Positions 31,921 through 45,599 of a stretch of 64,000 nucleotides of DNA are shown piece by piece. The notes beneath the pieces were generated by a model, which was not told where the DNA came from, did not search any database, and saw only the letters and a program-made list of their open reading frames with translations. The translations under genes and the position numbers were made by a program. Origin of the DNA: Lycium barbarum (Eukaryota; Streptophyta; Magnoliopsida; Solanales; Solanaceae); NCBI RefSeq assembly GCF_019175385.1, contig NC_083346.1, forward strand, positions 84,644,543 to 84,708,542, read 5' to 3'. The stretch's first letter is position 1, and each line of letters starts with the position of its first letter.

Positions 31921-32654
31921 TGTAATCTATGCCTATCATACGCCGTAGAGTCAGTTTCTGTCCTATAGAGTTATGCAGATATTCTCAGATGTTAGCCACA
32001 GATGCGTTCTATTATTGAGGTTGGTTTTCATGATTCATCTGTACTTGATGTTCTTATGCTTTATATACTCAGTACATATTCCGTACTGACCCCCTTTCTT
32101 CGGGGGGCTGCGTTTCATGCCCGCAGGTACAGATAGTCGGTTTGGTGACCCTTCAGCATAGGACTTCTACTCAGCTGTCTTGGAGAGCTCCATTGTTCCG
32201 GAGTCTAGAATTTTGGTTCGAATCTTATGATGTACATGTATATGTTTATCCAGGGGTACGGCGGGGCCCTGTCCCGTCATATTTCGCTATCGATACTCTT
32301 AGAGGTCTGCAGACATATGTGTGGGTTGTGTATGGGTTTTGTTCAGCTGTATCTATACGATGTGTTGTGGTATGATGTTCGTCTATAGTGGCAGCCTTGT
32401 CGGCTTGCATATGATATTGATATGTGATGGCAGCCTTGTCGGCTTGCGTATCATTTCATGATATGATCAGTTGTGACTCCTCAGGAGACAGTGTATCTGA
32501 ATATACATATATGATGACGCTATGAACCTTCAGAGTTCTTTTGTAAAGTTCCATATTGTTCGTAGTTTCAGTTTGACTATATCTGATAGGTATGTATGCG
32601 GGTGTCCAGGTCGGGCACCAGTTACGGTCAAAGGGATTGGGTCGTGATAGTACG

Positions 32655-35600
32655 ATGAGAAAATAATGTTACCTGAAGGTCTCATTGAAGAGGTAGAATG
32701 GTTCGAGAATGAACAAAAATCCAACCTAGATGAAATCGAAGCGATTAATCTATAAGATGAGGAAACAATTAAAGAAACCAGGATAAGCACCCATTTAGAA
32801 GAGCCCTAAAAAGAAGACCTAATAGAACTACTACGATAGTATGTAGACATCTTCGCCTAGTCATATGCTGACATGCCTGGGCTAAGCACTGACATAGTGG
32901 CCCATAAACCCAGGTTTTACTCCGGTTAAACAGAAAACTAGACAATTTAAACCAGATCTGAGCATCTGGATCAAGGACAAAGTGGAAAAACAGATCAAAT
33001 TCAGCGTAGTGGAAGTAACTTCATACCTGACATGGTTATCCATCATCGTGCCAGTACCGAAGAAGGACGTAAAGATCCGAATTTGTGTGGACTACCGTGA
33101 TCTCAACAGAGCTAGTCCCAAGGATAATTTCCCACTCCCGAATATCCATATACTCATTGACAATTGCGTGAAGCATGAGTTGCAATCATTCATGGATTAC
33201 TTCACCGGATACCATCAGATCTTGATGAGTGAGAAGGATGCAGAGAAACAGCATTCATCACTCCACAGGGAGTGTACCACTACTGTGTAATGACATTCAG
33301 ACTTAAAATGCCGGCACCACTTACATGTGGGCTACGACTACTATCTTCCATGATATGATCCATAAGGAAATGGAAGTATACATGGCCAACATCATTATAA
33401 AGTCAAGCGAAAGCTCAGAGAATACCATGTACTTACGAAAGTTGCTTACCAGACTCCAGAAGTTCAATTTGAAACTAAACCCGGCCAAGTATGCGTTTGG
33501 AGTGCCTGCCGAAAAACCGCTTGGGTTCCTAGTCAGCCGAAGAGGTATAGAGATAGACCCATCCAAAATCAAAGCCATACAAGAACTGACTCCTCCAAAG
33601 ACCAAGAAAGAGGTCATGATTTTTCTGGGAAGATTAAATTATATTGGTCGATTCATAGCTCAGTCCACGGTAATCGTTGAGCCCATACTCAAACTGCTGA
33701 AGAAGGACGCACTAACGGAATAGACTGAGGAGTGTAAGAAAGCATTCGACACCATCAAGAAGTAATGTTCTAACCCACCAGTCTTGGTTCCTCCTAGACC
33801 AGGAAGCCTGTTACTGCTATGCTTGTCGGTATCAGACAACACTTTTGGATGCGTGTTAGGACAACACGACGAAATAGGCAAAAACGAGCATACAATTTCC
33901 TATCTGAGTAAGAAGTTTACCGCTTGTGAGGTGAGGTACACTCTGGTAGAGAAGACATGTTGTGCTTTGACATGGGTAGCCCAAAAGCTGAGGCACTACT
34001 TGTCTTCATACACCACTCATCTCATATCCAAGATGAATCCATTAAAATACATCTTTCGCCAACCCATGCCTATAGGGAAATTAGCCAAGTGGCAAATGCT
34101 ACTGAGCGAGTTTGACATTACATACATGGTACAAAAGGATGCCAAAGGACAAGCACTAGCCGACCTACTAGCAGAAAGCCCAGTTTACAAGGATTGCGAA
34201 CAACTTTGAACTTACTTCCCAGATGAAGAAGTGTTAATAGTGGACGAAGACATCGTTGAGCGCTATTCAGGCTGGAGATTTTTTTTCATGGTACGATGAA
34301 TTATAAGGGTTCAAGAACCGGCGCAGTCTTGATATCAAAAATCGGACAATGTTATCCGATGGCCGTACAACTCAAGTTCCGATGCACCAACAATATAGTG
34401 GAATATAAGGCATGTATCTTAGGCCTCAAAATGGCCCTGGACATGGACATACATGAGTTGTTGGTAATAAGCAATTCAGATCATCTAATTCACCAAGTAT
34501 AAGGAGAATGGGCCACTAAGAACGCCAAAATCTTGCTATATGTAAACCTCGCGCAAAGGTTGTGTAGAAAGTTCAAGAAGATAGAATTCAAGCATACGCC
34601 AAGGGCCGATTCTCTTACTACTATAGCATCCATGATACAACACCTCGAAAGCAGCCACATTGACCCGCTTGAGATAAGCCTGAGAGAGGAACACTCTTAC
34701 TGTTCTTATGTGGAGGCAGAACCCGATAGAAAGCTATGGTACGCCAACATAAAAACATATTTGGAAAAGGGAGAGTATCCCAAAAATACCACGAGCAATC
34801 AAAAGAAAACAATCCAAAGAATGGCTAACAGATTCTTCTTGAAAAAGAAGATACTCTACAAGAGAACGCCAGATCTCGGATTACTCAAATGCGTGGATGC
34901 CACCAAGGCCACGAAATTGATAGAACAAGTGCACACTAGGAACTGTGGACCTCACATGAATGGGTTTGTCTTGGCTAAAAAGATCTTGCGAGTAGGTTAC
35001 TACTCGATGACAATGGAAACTGACTGCTGCAAGTTTGTGCAAAGATGTCATCAATGCCAAATCCACGGATACCTAATTAGACTCTCACCAAGTGAACTCA
35101 ATGTCATGAGCTCACCTTGGACATTCATCGCATGAGGCATGGATGTCATTGGACCCATTAAACTAGCCGCGTCTAATGGACACCGATTCATTCTGGTCGC
35201 CATAGATTAATTCACAAAGTTGGTGGAAGCCACATCACACAAATCAGTGACAAAGAAAGGGGTAGCTGGTTTCTTCCAAAACAACATCATATGCCGATTC
35301 GGCATACTAGAGTCTATCATAATGGACAATGCAGCAAATCTGAACAATCATTTGATGAAGGACCTCTGTGAGAAATTCTGAACAACCCATCGGAATTCCA
35401 CCGCCTAGCAGCCACAAATGAATGGAGCTATAAAAGCCGCCAACAAAAATATCAAGAGGGAAAATAGCGGACAATTACAAGTGTTGGCACGAACAGTTGC
35501 CCTATGCATTGCTAGGATACTGAACGATAGTTCGGATTTCAACGGGGGCAACTCTGTATTTACTTTTCTATGGTGCCGAGGCAGCCATACCCCTCGAATT

Positions 35601-35975
35601 GGAAATACCATTGCTCAGAATCATTCAAGAAGCAGAATTGGACAATGCAGAATGGGTCCAAAACTGATACGAGCAACTGGCTTTGATCGACGAGAAAAGA
35701 ATGATAGCCATATGCCACGGTTAGTTATGCCAATAGAGGATAGCTCGTGCCTTCAACAAATGAGTCAGAGCTCAACTTTTTCAAATAGGACAAATGGTAC
35801 TCAAGCGAGTGTTCCCACACCAAGACAAGTATAAAGTAAAGGTCACACCCAACTAGCAAGGCCCATATGTGGTCCGCAAGGTACTCTCCAGAGGAGCAAT
35901 GACTTAGCGGAGATGGACGACCAAGAATGTCCCAAGGCAATCAATTCAGATGCAATCAAGAAATACTACGCGTGA
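32655..35975 (+). pseudogene. pol: Tat-type pol: RT, RNase H, second RNase H, integrase (dead)
   Basis: RT begins near 32985. Motif VCVDYRDLNRASPK is at about 33085-33126 and motif A FMDYFTGYHQ near 33190-33220. A frameshift lies near 33247. The catalytic YxDD is YMANII (33379-33396), so both Asp are gone. RNase H follows (33784-34209, DNTFGCVLGQ, ALADLLAE). A second RNase H-like part runs 34280-34620 (GTMNYKGSRTGAVLIS, NNIVEYKACILGLKMA), as in Tat elements with two RNase H domains; its first Asp is His. Integrase spans about 34830-35975: zinc finger (H...H, CHQC near 35050), GMDVIGP (35138), IIMDNAANL (about 35320) and NGAIKAANKN (about 35418) where the catalytic Glu is Lys. It ends KKYYA-stop. 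Stops and frameshifts abound. Confidence 0.85.
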
Positions 35976-36387
35976 AGACACGTTTTTCAATTTGTAATCG
36001 TACCTTTTACTTGTAACCGCTACATTAAGACCCATATCTTATGGCAGAGATACATAGAAATTCCATATCGGATTTTGTCTTCCTTTTGTAATAGACAGAA
36101 AAAACCAAATGATTTCCTTGTAATATGAACTACACAATGACCTGATTTTCCAACGTGGGATACGTAGGCATTCTATATAGGACTTGGTCACATTATTTGA
36201 AAAACAATCAATTACTTTTATTTCGAACTATGTTCGACCTGATTCTTGCTGTGACAGGATACGTAGGCGCTCCTCGAGCTTGGTCGTACCAACAAAAAAA
36301 CCCAGGAAACCCCTAGGAAGCTACAGGGGCAGATTTTTTTAGGGAGACTTAAAAAATTCCTAAATTCAGAGTTGGCACGAGAGTTCG
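35976..36387 (+). other. 3' untranslated region of the Tat element
   Basis: Non-coding. Two GATACGTAGGC repeats (about 36160 and 36258) and GGGGCAGATTTTTTT (36326 on), a possible polypurine-type region, are visible. It is cut by LTR A at 36388. Confidence 0.5.
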
Positions 36388-38431
36388 TGTAACATCTCAT
36401 ACCTAGAAATTAGGCTATGTTCATAATTCAGGACTTAGAAAACCAGCTGGGGAGTGTTAGGATTAAAATTCACTTCAGTTTACCGAACTACATTTTCACG
36501 CCAGGTTTTACGGGCGGTAAAATGTTTTATGGCTCGTGAAACGAACCGTGGAATAACCCCAGGAGACCCAGCTCACTGGAACTATTTCATGATGGGTTTT
36601 ACGGTCCGTATAATTTTCACAGACCGTACTTTGTACCGTGGAAAAAAAAAATTGCGGTCCGTCTTTTTTACTGTAAAAGAGGAGGCGGAAAATCAAGTCA
36701 CTTTAACCGTTTCACAGTCACTTTTCACGGACTGTGCAATTTTTTACTGGCTGTTAAAAGTGACCTTAAAATCAACTGACGACTGAATAGTATTTAAATG
36801 CGTTTTTCAGTTCTTTTCCATATTTTCATTCCCTACAAGTCCTAGAATGAAGTTCTTCTCCTCTGTTCATCCTAATACATCAAGGTAAGTCTACTCTAAG
36901 CATCCCAAGTGAATTCCAACATATGTTCTTGAGTATTAAATAGGAATTCATTGTACTAAACCTAGGGTTTTCAAGAAAACCCACCCAGGGGCTTCAAGAT
37001 TAAGGCTTTTGGATTTCTTCTCCAAGTTCAAATAATTGTTACAAGTTTTATAGCGATTAAGGTATGTAGGGTTTCTATCTACTTGGAAAACATCATCATT
37101 CTTCCCTACACCATGTTCTTCCATGATTGTACGAAAGTTTACCAAACTGGGGTTTTAAATATGTCCATGATAACCCTAAGTATATGTACCATGATTCACT
37201 ATGTTTGTATGATTAATTCATTATTGTGTTCTTAATATTCCATTCTAGTTATTGAGAATCTGTTCGTAATCCATGAAAAATCCATACTTTGCATTCCATG
37301 GGTTCTTGAATGCAAGATATGAAATTTTATGTATATTTCATGAAATTCTACATGCAACCATGTTTTATACAAGTTATACTATGTACTTATATCCATGCTA
37401 TACTATACTCATTAAATCATATTTAAAAGCTATGTTTATGAATGAAGTTTACAAGTCATGATTTCAAGCCATGTTATACAGACCATTTGCCCAGATGCCA
37501 ACCATATCCATGTTCATGTTTTGGGAGTAGCATTGGTTTACCGAGAAGGCTCAGATAGCTTGAAACTACGTATGCCAATGTACGGAAGGGTCGATCCACC
37601 CAGATTAGGACGACACCTTCAGACAGTTGAATTGGATCCATTTTCATGTCATACTTATGTCTTATACCCTGGCAAGGTGTGGGGCTACTCTGCTAGTCAG
37701 GCTAGGTACCAGACTCCACGAACCCACATGATGATTCCATGTTGTCGGTCATACTACGACTCTCCCACCATATATATATATACACACACACATGAAACGT
37801 TTTACTCACGTTATACATTTACTCATGTCAGATGATGCTCATGTTCATTTTCAGCTTACAGTTTCAGTTTCAATCCTATTCTTTCATGTGCCATGTTTAT
37901 TGTTTTAGGTTGCTTTACATACCAGTACAATTCAAGTGTGCAGACGTCCCCTTTATTGGGGCTGCATTTCACGATGCAGATTTACAGGATGACGGATCAG
38001 CTAGTTAGGACTCAGCACGTCTCAGCTTTTGGTGAGCTCCATTTTATTCGAGGTTTTAGCTTTACTTATGTTTATTTCAGTCATGCAATTAAGGTATGTC
38101 GGGGGCCTTGTCCTGGTAAACAGTTTAGTAGTCAGATTCATGTCAGAGGTTTCATATACTAGTCAGTTATGTTATGTAAGATATTCAAAGTCATCTAGCC
38201 ATTTTGGCTCATTATTATCATGTTTATTCAGATTATTCCGCATTATGATATTATGATATTTTCAGACTTATGATTTATGGTCCCACGCTTTACTAAATTT
38301 ATTCATGTTCATAGTTTATGCCGCATTAGTTCATTCCCATGTTGAGTCAGCAAGCCATGTTGTTCGTTCGGTCACATGCAGTCAGGCATCGAGTGTCGTG
38401 TTATGCCCAGGTCGTGGTTTGAGGCGTGACA
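36388..38431 (+). repeat. 5' LTR of element A (2044 bp)
   Basis: TGTAACATCTC...GGCGTGACA, followed by the primer site, so it is a 5' LTR. ACGGTCCGT at 36601-36609 with related half-sites to 36663; TATTTAAAT near 36790; donor CAAG/GTAAGT (intron from 36885), a perfect consensus; AAG/GTATGTAGG (intron from 37062). The hairpin cassette is diverged: SL1 barely pairs, SL2 is CCCC/GGGG (37948-37961), and SL3 is CTGCAT/ATGCAG (37962-37979). No GCTGCC box seen. Confidence 0.85.
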
Positions 38432-38436
38432 AAGCT

Positions 38437-38449
38437 TGGTATCAGAGCC
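38437..38449 (+). other. Primer-binding site of element A
   Basis: TGGTATCAGAGCC, complementary to initiator tRNA-Met, five bases after the LTR. Confidence 0.93.
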
Positions 38450-38500
38450 TAGCTTCAAGTGTCTTAAGGAGTCTATGAAATCGTGTCTAGTAGGGTCACT

Positions 38501-38531
38501 TTTATATGTGTGCGGGCCCCACACATATAAA
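38501..38531 (+). promoter_or_regulatory. Leader hairpin of element A
   Basis: TTTATATGTGTG pairs perfectly with CACACATATAAA around CGGGCCC. Same position as the H, C and E1 hairpins but with different paired bases. Confidence 0.65.
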
Positions 38532-38647
38532 CAGTTGACCACCAAGACATCAAGGATTGTCTAACTTCTTTCATACTCTAGTTCGTGCAATTAGAGTTAT
38601 GCTTTGCAGGAATCCTTCTAACTCGTGCGTATTACGTATTTCAGACA

Positions 38648-39017
38648 ATGCCTGCGAAAAAAATACTCCAAGAGGACGACAACTACCAATCAAAGGGCTA
38701 CTGCTAACGTTACTCCAGAAGTGGAGCCTCAAACTCAGAGGGTTGCATCATATACTGAAACCCTAGCAACAGAGAGGCCTGCGGAGGCCCGTCCCACCGT
38801 TACTCGATAGCCCAATGCTTCAGAAGTGGACATCAAGGGAGTTATCCAGCTGCTCACCAAGATAGTTGCTAATCAAGCCCAACACCAGGAAAGGGCTCCG
38901 AGCCCTAGCGCTAGTGCTAGTGGTGGATCGGACAGTTCAAGGACAAAGGAATTCTTGAACCTAAAGCCTCTAGTGTTCATAGGGTCTATAAAGGAGGAAG
39001 ATCCACAGAAATTCATT
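38648..39017 (+). pseudogene. gag: Gag N-terminus of element A, frameshifted and cut by LTR X
   Basis: Starts MPAKK right after acceptor TATTTCAG/ACA. A seven-A run shifts the frame at codon 5; the shifted frame reads KKYSKRTTTTNQRATANVTPEVEP, then a TAG stop, then IKGVIQLLTKIVANQAQHQERAP and the gag-domain start TKEFLNLKPLVFIGSIKEEDPQKFI. LTR X interrupts it at 39018. Confidence 0.75.
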
Positions 39018-40977
39018 TGTCATGACCCGACCAGGGGGCCATGACGGGCACCCGGAGCTAACTGATCGAGCACCTCTTAACATATCCTCATAATCACATC
39101 TAGGTGAGCCCCATGGCTAACTCATAATTACCATGTGCCAGATAACACAAATCTTTATCAGAAGTAGGTGCCTTTATATAAACATGACTAACAGTGCCCA
39201 TATATACACAAGCCGGCAATGCTATCAAAATGATACACTAAATATGAGCCAACAAGGCTGGGGGGATATCTAGCTATACACATCTGTCAACGAGCCTATA
39301 TGAAGAGTATGTAATATCATAAAGATGGGACAGGACTCGTCCATGCCCATACATGTACACAAAAGAATAATACAACCTACTACAGCTCCGGATCAAATGG
39401 AGCACTGCTATGCGATCTCTGACGAAGCAACCTAGGGGTCGAGCCTATATCCCTGTCTACTTACGGGCATGAACGCATCGTCCACAAATAAAAAGATGTC
39501 AGTACGGATAATGTATTGAGTATGTAAAGCATGAGTAATAACATGATAAAAGTATAAAGGATAACATAAGATAGGAGGGCCATTTATACCTCCTGAGACG
39601 TTCATCATGCTTACTTAACCTTTTTCTATAGAAAAATCTCCATACATATACATATACATATAATGATATCATACTCAACCAACTAGGTTCGGTGTCATCC
39701 GTACCCAGCCATGACAAGGCTCGGGGTTGTCCGTACCCAACTGCAGCGGTGTGCGCGCAATACATATCATACCCGGCCATATAGGCTCGGTGTCACAACA
39801 TAGCTTTATGTATTTATATTTACACATAACAATACATAAGTAAAAACAACGTCATCATCACCATTATCACTATATCTTTCCCTAGAGGATCAACTATCGT
39901 AGGATGAGATCAATGATATCATGAGAATATTAAGAACTATGAGCTTTAGCACCTCTAGGATTGGAGTCATCATGGAAGACATTATGAATTTCATGTATAG
40001 GTTCACAACAATGGAATCATGCCTTAAGAAAGAAGGGTTAGCCTTACATACCTTTATGTCTTCTTAACTACTTATCATTCTTCTCCAAAGTCCGAAAAAT
40101 CTACATTCAAGAGGATTCATATCAAGGTTAGGTCTCAAAGACACTCTTAAGTTCAAGCTAGTATAATTTGTGAGCTAGGGAAAATTGGGCAGCATTTCCC
40201 CTATTTCATCTACTTCTACTAAATTTCCAAACAACTCCCAATCAACAAAAACATTATCAACAATACTATAATTAAGAGACTTCACTCAAGTTATGCTCCA
40301 TTCAATCCCCAAAACCCCTTTTCATAGTCAACCCATAACAATAATTTCAACATACTCCATGTACGCTTGTATACAATGCTTCCTCATCATCATTATAACC
40401 AGTCATAACAAGATTATAATCATGACGTACCAAAAATAATAAGTTAAGAAAATTTATAGCTCAAAATATCTTCAAACTCATATTTGAACTCTCTTTCTAT
40501 TTTCCTTCTTCAATCAAGTTGTATAACAATCAAACAACCTTAACTACATGCAATAGATGTAAAATCTTACCTTAATCACATAACAACAAGCCTTGGATCA
40601 ATTTACTCCACCAGAGTGAAACCTTCAACTTCAACACCAAAAGAATTCATGAGCTCCACAAACACTAATAAGCCTTCTAGCACTTAATCTCTTGATCCTC
40701 TTGGGTTTGGTGTGGATTAGTACATAAACTTAGGGAGAGGGTTTTGGAGAGCTCTAAGGTCTGAAATGGGGAAATAATGAAGCCAAATGGGGAAAAATGA
40801 AATATATAAAGCTTCACTTAAAATCCCGCCGGCAACTTTGACGGCCATTTTGACGGATCGTCAAACACCCTACAGTCCGTCAAATAGACCGTCAAATAGC
40901 CCAACCAAACAGGCCTCTCTATGACCATTTCATGGTGGTGGCTCCATCATTTGACGGGCCGTCAAATATCCTATGGT
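39018..40977 (-). repeat. LTR X, partial, split by element B
   Basis: Minus-strand LTR ending ...GGGTCATGACA at 39018. Triple hairpins 39461-39518, GTATGTAAGGC donor (intron from 40051), GCTGCC box 40177-40202. Near its cut end lie palindromes of ACGGNCCGT type with TCAAA flanks (ACGGATCGT 40852-40860, ACGGGCCGT 40954-40962). The rest of its U3 should lie right of the window. Confidence 0.8.
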
Positions 40978-42971
40978 TGTCACGACCCAGCTAGGGGCCG
41001 CAACGGGTACCCGGGGCTAGCCGCCGAGCACCGCTCGTACTATCACTCATCTCGCTCATTTAATGCTCTCTTACTACATTTATGATCAAGCATGGGAAAA
41101 ATCATATTTTATGGGAAAACATGAATACCTTTACATAAATGTGCCCTTAGGCTATCAAAATAGTTATTATGTATATACATATGAATATACCACAATAGAC
41201 TTGTGAGACCATCTAACCCACACTACGCATCTACGAGCCTCTACTGACATACTATGCATATAGAAGCAACAAGACTCCGTCATGCCCAAAATATACATAT
41301 GTACCAAAAGAATAAACATAAGCACCTCCGAACAATGGAGTGCTCTCAATCAGCTGACCGCAGCTAAGAATCTGGATCGAGCTCACCTCCCTGTCTACCT
41401 GTGGGCATGAACACAACGTCCAAAGAAAACGGACGTCAGTACGAATGTTGTACTGAGTATGAGAGGCATAAACAATAACAATACATCAAGAAATAAGGGA
41501 GATATCAGATATGGATCAAACTGAACTGACTGTGAATCATATGAGAAGTAATGCATGCTGACTTACTTTCATACTTACTCATCATCTCATAAATGCATAA
41601 CATGTATATGTATATATAAACTGCCTGACCAAATAGGTACGGTGTGATAATCAATAACATTAGCCAGCATCCAGGCCTCCCACGTCCGGGGTACTATCTC
41701 ATGCCGCCCACTATTGGTGTCTGCCCATGCCAACTGGCCATGGTGTATAACATAGCTGCCCGCCTTAGCGGTGACTGCCCGGCCAACTAGCCGCGGTGTA
41801 ATATCATCATAACATGCTCATCACAATATTCATATCATAATATGCTTATCATAATGTATGCATAGGAATCAAGGATAACTATACTCTATCGGGGTGACGT
41901 AAGGTCGTGACCCCGATCTCGTTATGGAGCATTCATCGATAGTCTGCCTCACCTTGAAGGGATTAGCATATAAGGTGAGTGTGAGTAGTAAACTACATTC
42001 TTATCATTATGGCATCATCATATCATATCTCATATAGACATTTAGGGATATAGGCTTTTAGCTTTCCGGAATGTATGAACTCATGAAGAGGGGAGGAATT
42101 TATACTATAGGATTCATGCCATTAGAAAGAAAGGAATAGCCTCACATACCTTTGTCGTTTAGATAAGCTATCGTTCACTTGTTCTCCTTCGATATCACGT
42201 CGTTACCTTCACGAGAGAATTTGGACTAACGTTAGTTAATCGACTACAAGAACGCATTGTTATTCCTAGAGAAAATTGGGCAGCACTTCCTTTGTTCCTA
42301 CTACCTTTCCCATATCCTATATCGACTCCCAACATTCACATCAACATCCACAATATAGAGACTAACAATCATCATTTATATACATTGAGCAAAATCCACC
42401 ATTTCTCTCCAATTACTCCACATTCATGGTTATACCTCGTTATCACGTTTCCCCATACATAATACTTATTTCATGGTTTAAACGTCGTTTACAATGGATT
42501 CATAATCATAACGCATCAACATTCATGATTCCATTCCACTATCATTCAATTGTGACACTATTCACTCAGTAATGGCCCATTTTCTATATTCTTCTACATT
42601 TCAAGTATCTAAGCCTTCCAATGACTTGAACAACATGGTATAGTCATGAAACATACCTTAGATATTGGTTGAACAAGCCTTGAATGAGAATACTCCTCTA
42701 GCACTAAAACCCTTCTTCACCTCTTTTGGGATTTCTTGAAGGAGATGACTTCCAATTAGGTTTCATACACTTTGTTTCATAGAATTGGTGTTGATGATCT
42801 TAGTTTTCCTTTTATTTCTCTTGTAGTGGAAGAGTAGAGAGTTTCCTAGATAGTGCTTGAAGTGTGGAGAGTGAATGAAATGAAAGGGTCTCTTATATTA
42901 AAAAAACAAAGCTGGCCGACCATTATTATACGGACCAACATACGGTCCGTACTATTTATACGGACCGTATG

Positions 42972-45470
42972 TGTCACGACCCATCCCCGTGGGCTATGAC
43001 TAGTGCCCGAGCTGGACACCCATATGTACCTGTAAAACATAATCAGATTGATACTATAGGTTTTCAATCGATCACATCGTAATAAGATACGCACGCCGAC
43101 GAGGCTGCCACTGTATATATATCATTATACTACGCAAGCCGACAAGGCTGCTACAACAAAACGACAATATATGCAAGCCGGCAAGGCTGCTACAGCGACA
43201 GGACATCCATAATGATCATATAGACATAACTGATCACATCTGAATACAACCCATATACATGTCTACAGACCTCTAAGAGTTTAAACAGCGAAATATGACG
43301 GGACAGGGCCCCGTCGTACCCCTAGACAACGCATACATATATACATAAAAAAGGATCTGTACCAAAATCTAGGCTCCAGAACAACGGAGCTCTCCAAGAT
43401 AGCAGAACGGGAGTCCTAAGCTGGCGGATCACCAAAGCGAGTGTCTGCACCTGCCGGCATGAAATGCAGCCCCCCGAAGAAAGGGGGTGAGTACGGAATA
43501 TGTACTGAGCATGTAAAGCATGAAATACAGTAAACAGGATCATAACTGAAATAAGAAGTACAGAAAACGAGTACAACAACCAGAATACCAAAATGCTTGC
43601 TTTTGAGACACAAATCATGCATGTCAATATCATATATCATATCCGGCCCATTATGGGACTCGGTGAAAATGGTCGCCACCCCGTCTTTGGCGCCATAACA
43701 CAGCATACTTTAGAACATAGCATAACTCCGTAGCACAGCATAACTCCGTAACACAGCATAACCCCATAACACAACATAACACCATAACACAGCATAACAC
43801 CATAATATATATATACCGTACCCGGCCCTCTAGTGAGGGACTCGGTGAACAATGCAGTGGAATTGTGCACGATAACAGATCCTGGCCCGGGACTCAGTGA
43901 AAGACATATTGAGGCATGCACGAGCAGAGTAGTGAGAAACTATATGCAATTCAAAGAATTTTCAAAGACTCAATGGAATAATCCACGCGAGCTATCATTT
44001 AAAAATCAGGACAATAGTCATATTAAATACCTTTCGAATGTCACTCGGAACATATCAAATAACTCTCGAATGTCTTCATAAAGTATATCAAAAGGGCTTA
44101 GAAATCATAGTCATATGTCAATAAAGTATGAACATCTTATAGAAGTCCGAGCATTAGTTATCATAGAATTCCTAAGAATAGGAGCGGGTATATATCGACC
44201 ATTATTCAACGTACAGAAAACTGAAAGGGGAGGCTCACTCACTTGAAAATGGTAATATCAAGAAGTGAATAAAAATCATAAATGTCACTCAAAACTTATG
44301 AATGGAATTAACCCAAAGTTCATATCATTCATCACTTACATCTAAGACATGACAAAAGAAGGAAGGGACAGCTTTACATACCTGTTCGCGGCTATTCGTA
44401 ACCCGTTCGTCTCGTCGTTCTTTTAGCCTATTTAATATAAGAGTAACGTTATCGTTAGTAACTATATTTTCTAGTTTACAAGTCTATATCCCACTTCTCA
44501 TAGAACCTGTATTTCAGCTTATATATCCTCGTTTCGGGTTTTCTATTATCTAAAGACTTAGCGAAAATCCGGCAGTACTTCCCCTATATATTCGCCTATC
44601 CTAAATTTCCAATTGCCCTCCTGTTAATACAGAAATACCAACAACAACACATGGGTATAATCATATCTTCAATTCTTTCAATTCCATAAGGATAACAACA
44701 TGTTCATATCAATACAACCTCAACCTTAACTTTCTAATTCTTTCATTCCTTCGCCATAATATCCACGACAACAACAACTATAATGCAACTTAAAATTAAT
44801 TTACCATGTCTAATTAAAGCAGCCCTCTACACGGCTCAATTTACATTTCAACATCAACATCTACAACTTCTCACATTCATCACAATTTACAAATTTATAC
44901 AAGTTTAATCACCTCCAAAACGTGCTAAAAAAGATTAAATCATACCTTAACAAACCTTGCTCCTTAACCTTGCTAATCACTTGGATGTTACAACAATTTT
45001 ACACCTCCAATTATTGTTTTTCCTCCACCTCTCCCTCGGCTAAAAAACCTTCCATGGCCGAGCCTTGCTCTTTTTTTTTTTGGTGTTCTTGATTTTTCCA
45101 AATGAAAACAATGACTTATGAGTCATATTAGCAATATGTATATGACTTGCCTAAGCCTTACACGTGCCCCCTCTTATGTGTCAATAGTTGATGATTTTAT
45201 ATTTGTTTTTATTTATCTCGGGTGGGGCCCACTTGTATAAATTAACTTTAATTAATTTAATTAATCACTAATTCCCACTTAATAATCTAATCACAATTAA
45301 TAAATTCCTAATATCCAATAATAATAGTTTTATACTAAATAAAACTTATTAACCATTGGTTCTAATTTAGAAATTAAAAATTTAGGGTTTCTATTCCGTG
45401 TCCGGGAGGTCTTTAACTCGCGTCGATTCTCTTACGAATAACTCGACGTATAAAAATACGAGGTATAACA
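42972..45470 (-). repeat. 3' LTR of C (2499 bp)
   Basis: TGTTATACCTC (45470) to ...GGGTCGTGACA (42972). Five 18-bp 'agcataac.ccataacac' units at about 43722-43806; triple hairpins 43451-43507; GTATGTAAAGC donor (intron from 44381); GCTGCC box 44561-44585 (GCCGGATTTTCGC variant); TGACTCATAAGTCA and ACACGTG in the U3 near 45115-45165. Contains about 101 bp (44134-44234) missing from the 5' copy. Confidence 0.9.
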
Positions 45471-45513
45471 TCCTCCCCCCCCCCCCCCCCTTAGAACATT
45501 GGTCCTCAAATGT
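45471..45513 (-). other. Polypurine tract (16 G) and hairpin of C
   Basis: On plus, 16 consecutive C at 45475-45490; the other elements have five to six. The hairpin ACATTTG...CCAATGT (minus) has one mismatch and lies at 45496-45513. Confidence 0.8.
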
Positions 45514-45599
45514 TGAATTGGTCCCGTAAGGTTCAATAAGATTTTTTTTGGAAAGGTTTCCCTTATCGTCATAACATATAGTTTTACCAGGCAATCAAT

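Larger units (their letters stand above)
21017..32649 (+). repeat. Solo LTR F, target duplication GTACG, split by element H
   Basis: GTACG at 21012-21016 and 32650-32654 flanks TGTTATACCCC... (21017) and ...TTGGGTCGTGATA (32649; final CA has become TA). The LTR proper is 21017-21978 plus 31126-32649, with one GTGAT copy. It belongs to the same family as the LTRs of element C. Landmarks: GCTGCC box 21887-21910, CAG/GTATGTAAAGC donor (intron from 31237), a 46-bp minisatellite (31600-31920), and triple hairpins (32070-32126). Confidence 0.9.
9936..36387 (+). mobile_element. Decayed Tat/Ogre-type Ty3 element, split by nested insertions
   Basis: Gag, protease, a PR-RT intron, RT, RNase H, a second RNase H-like segment and integrase follow in that order from 15440 to 35975. 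A DUF7745-like ORF (9936-10919, sense) and a PF20167-like ORF (12022-14211, antisense) lie upstream; extra sense or antisense ORFs are known from the Tat lineage. Two solo LTRs interrupt it at 17474-19709 and 21017-32649, both with 5-bp duplications, and the protein frame reads across each when they are removed. Its own LTRs are not recognised. The left boundary is where the neighbouring LTR ends, so the upstream ORF may belong to another element. Confidence 0.7.
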
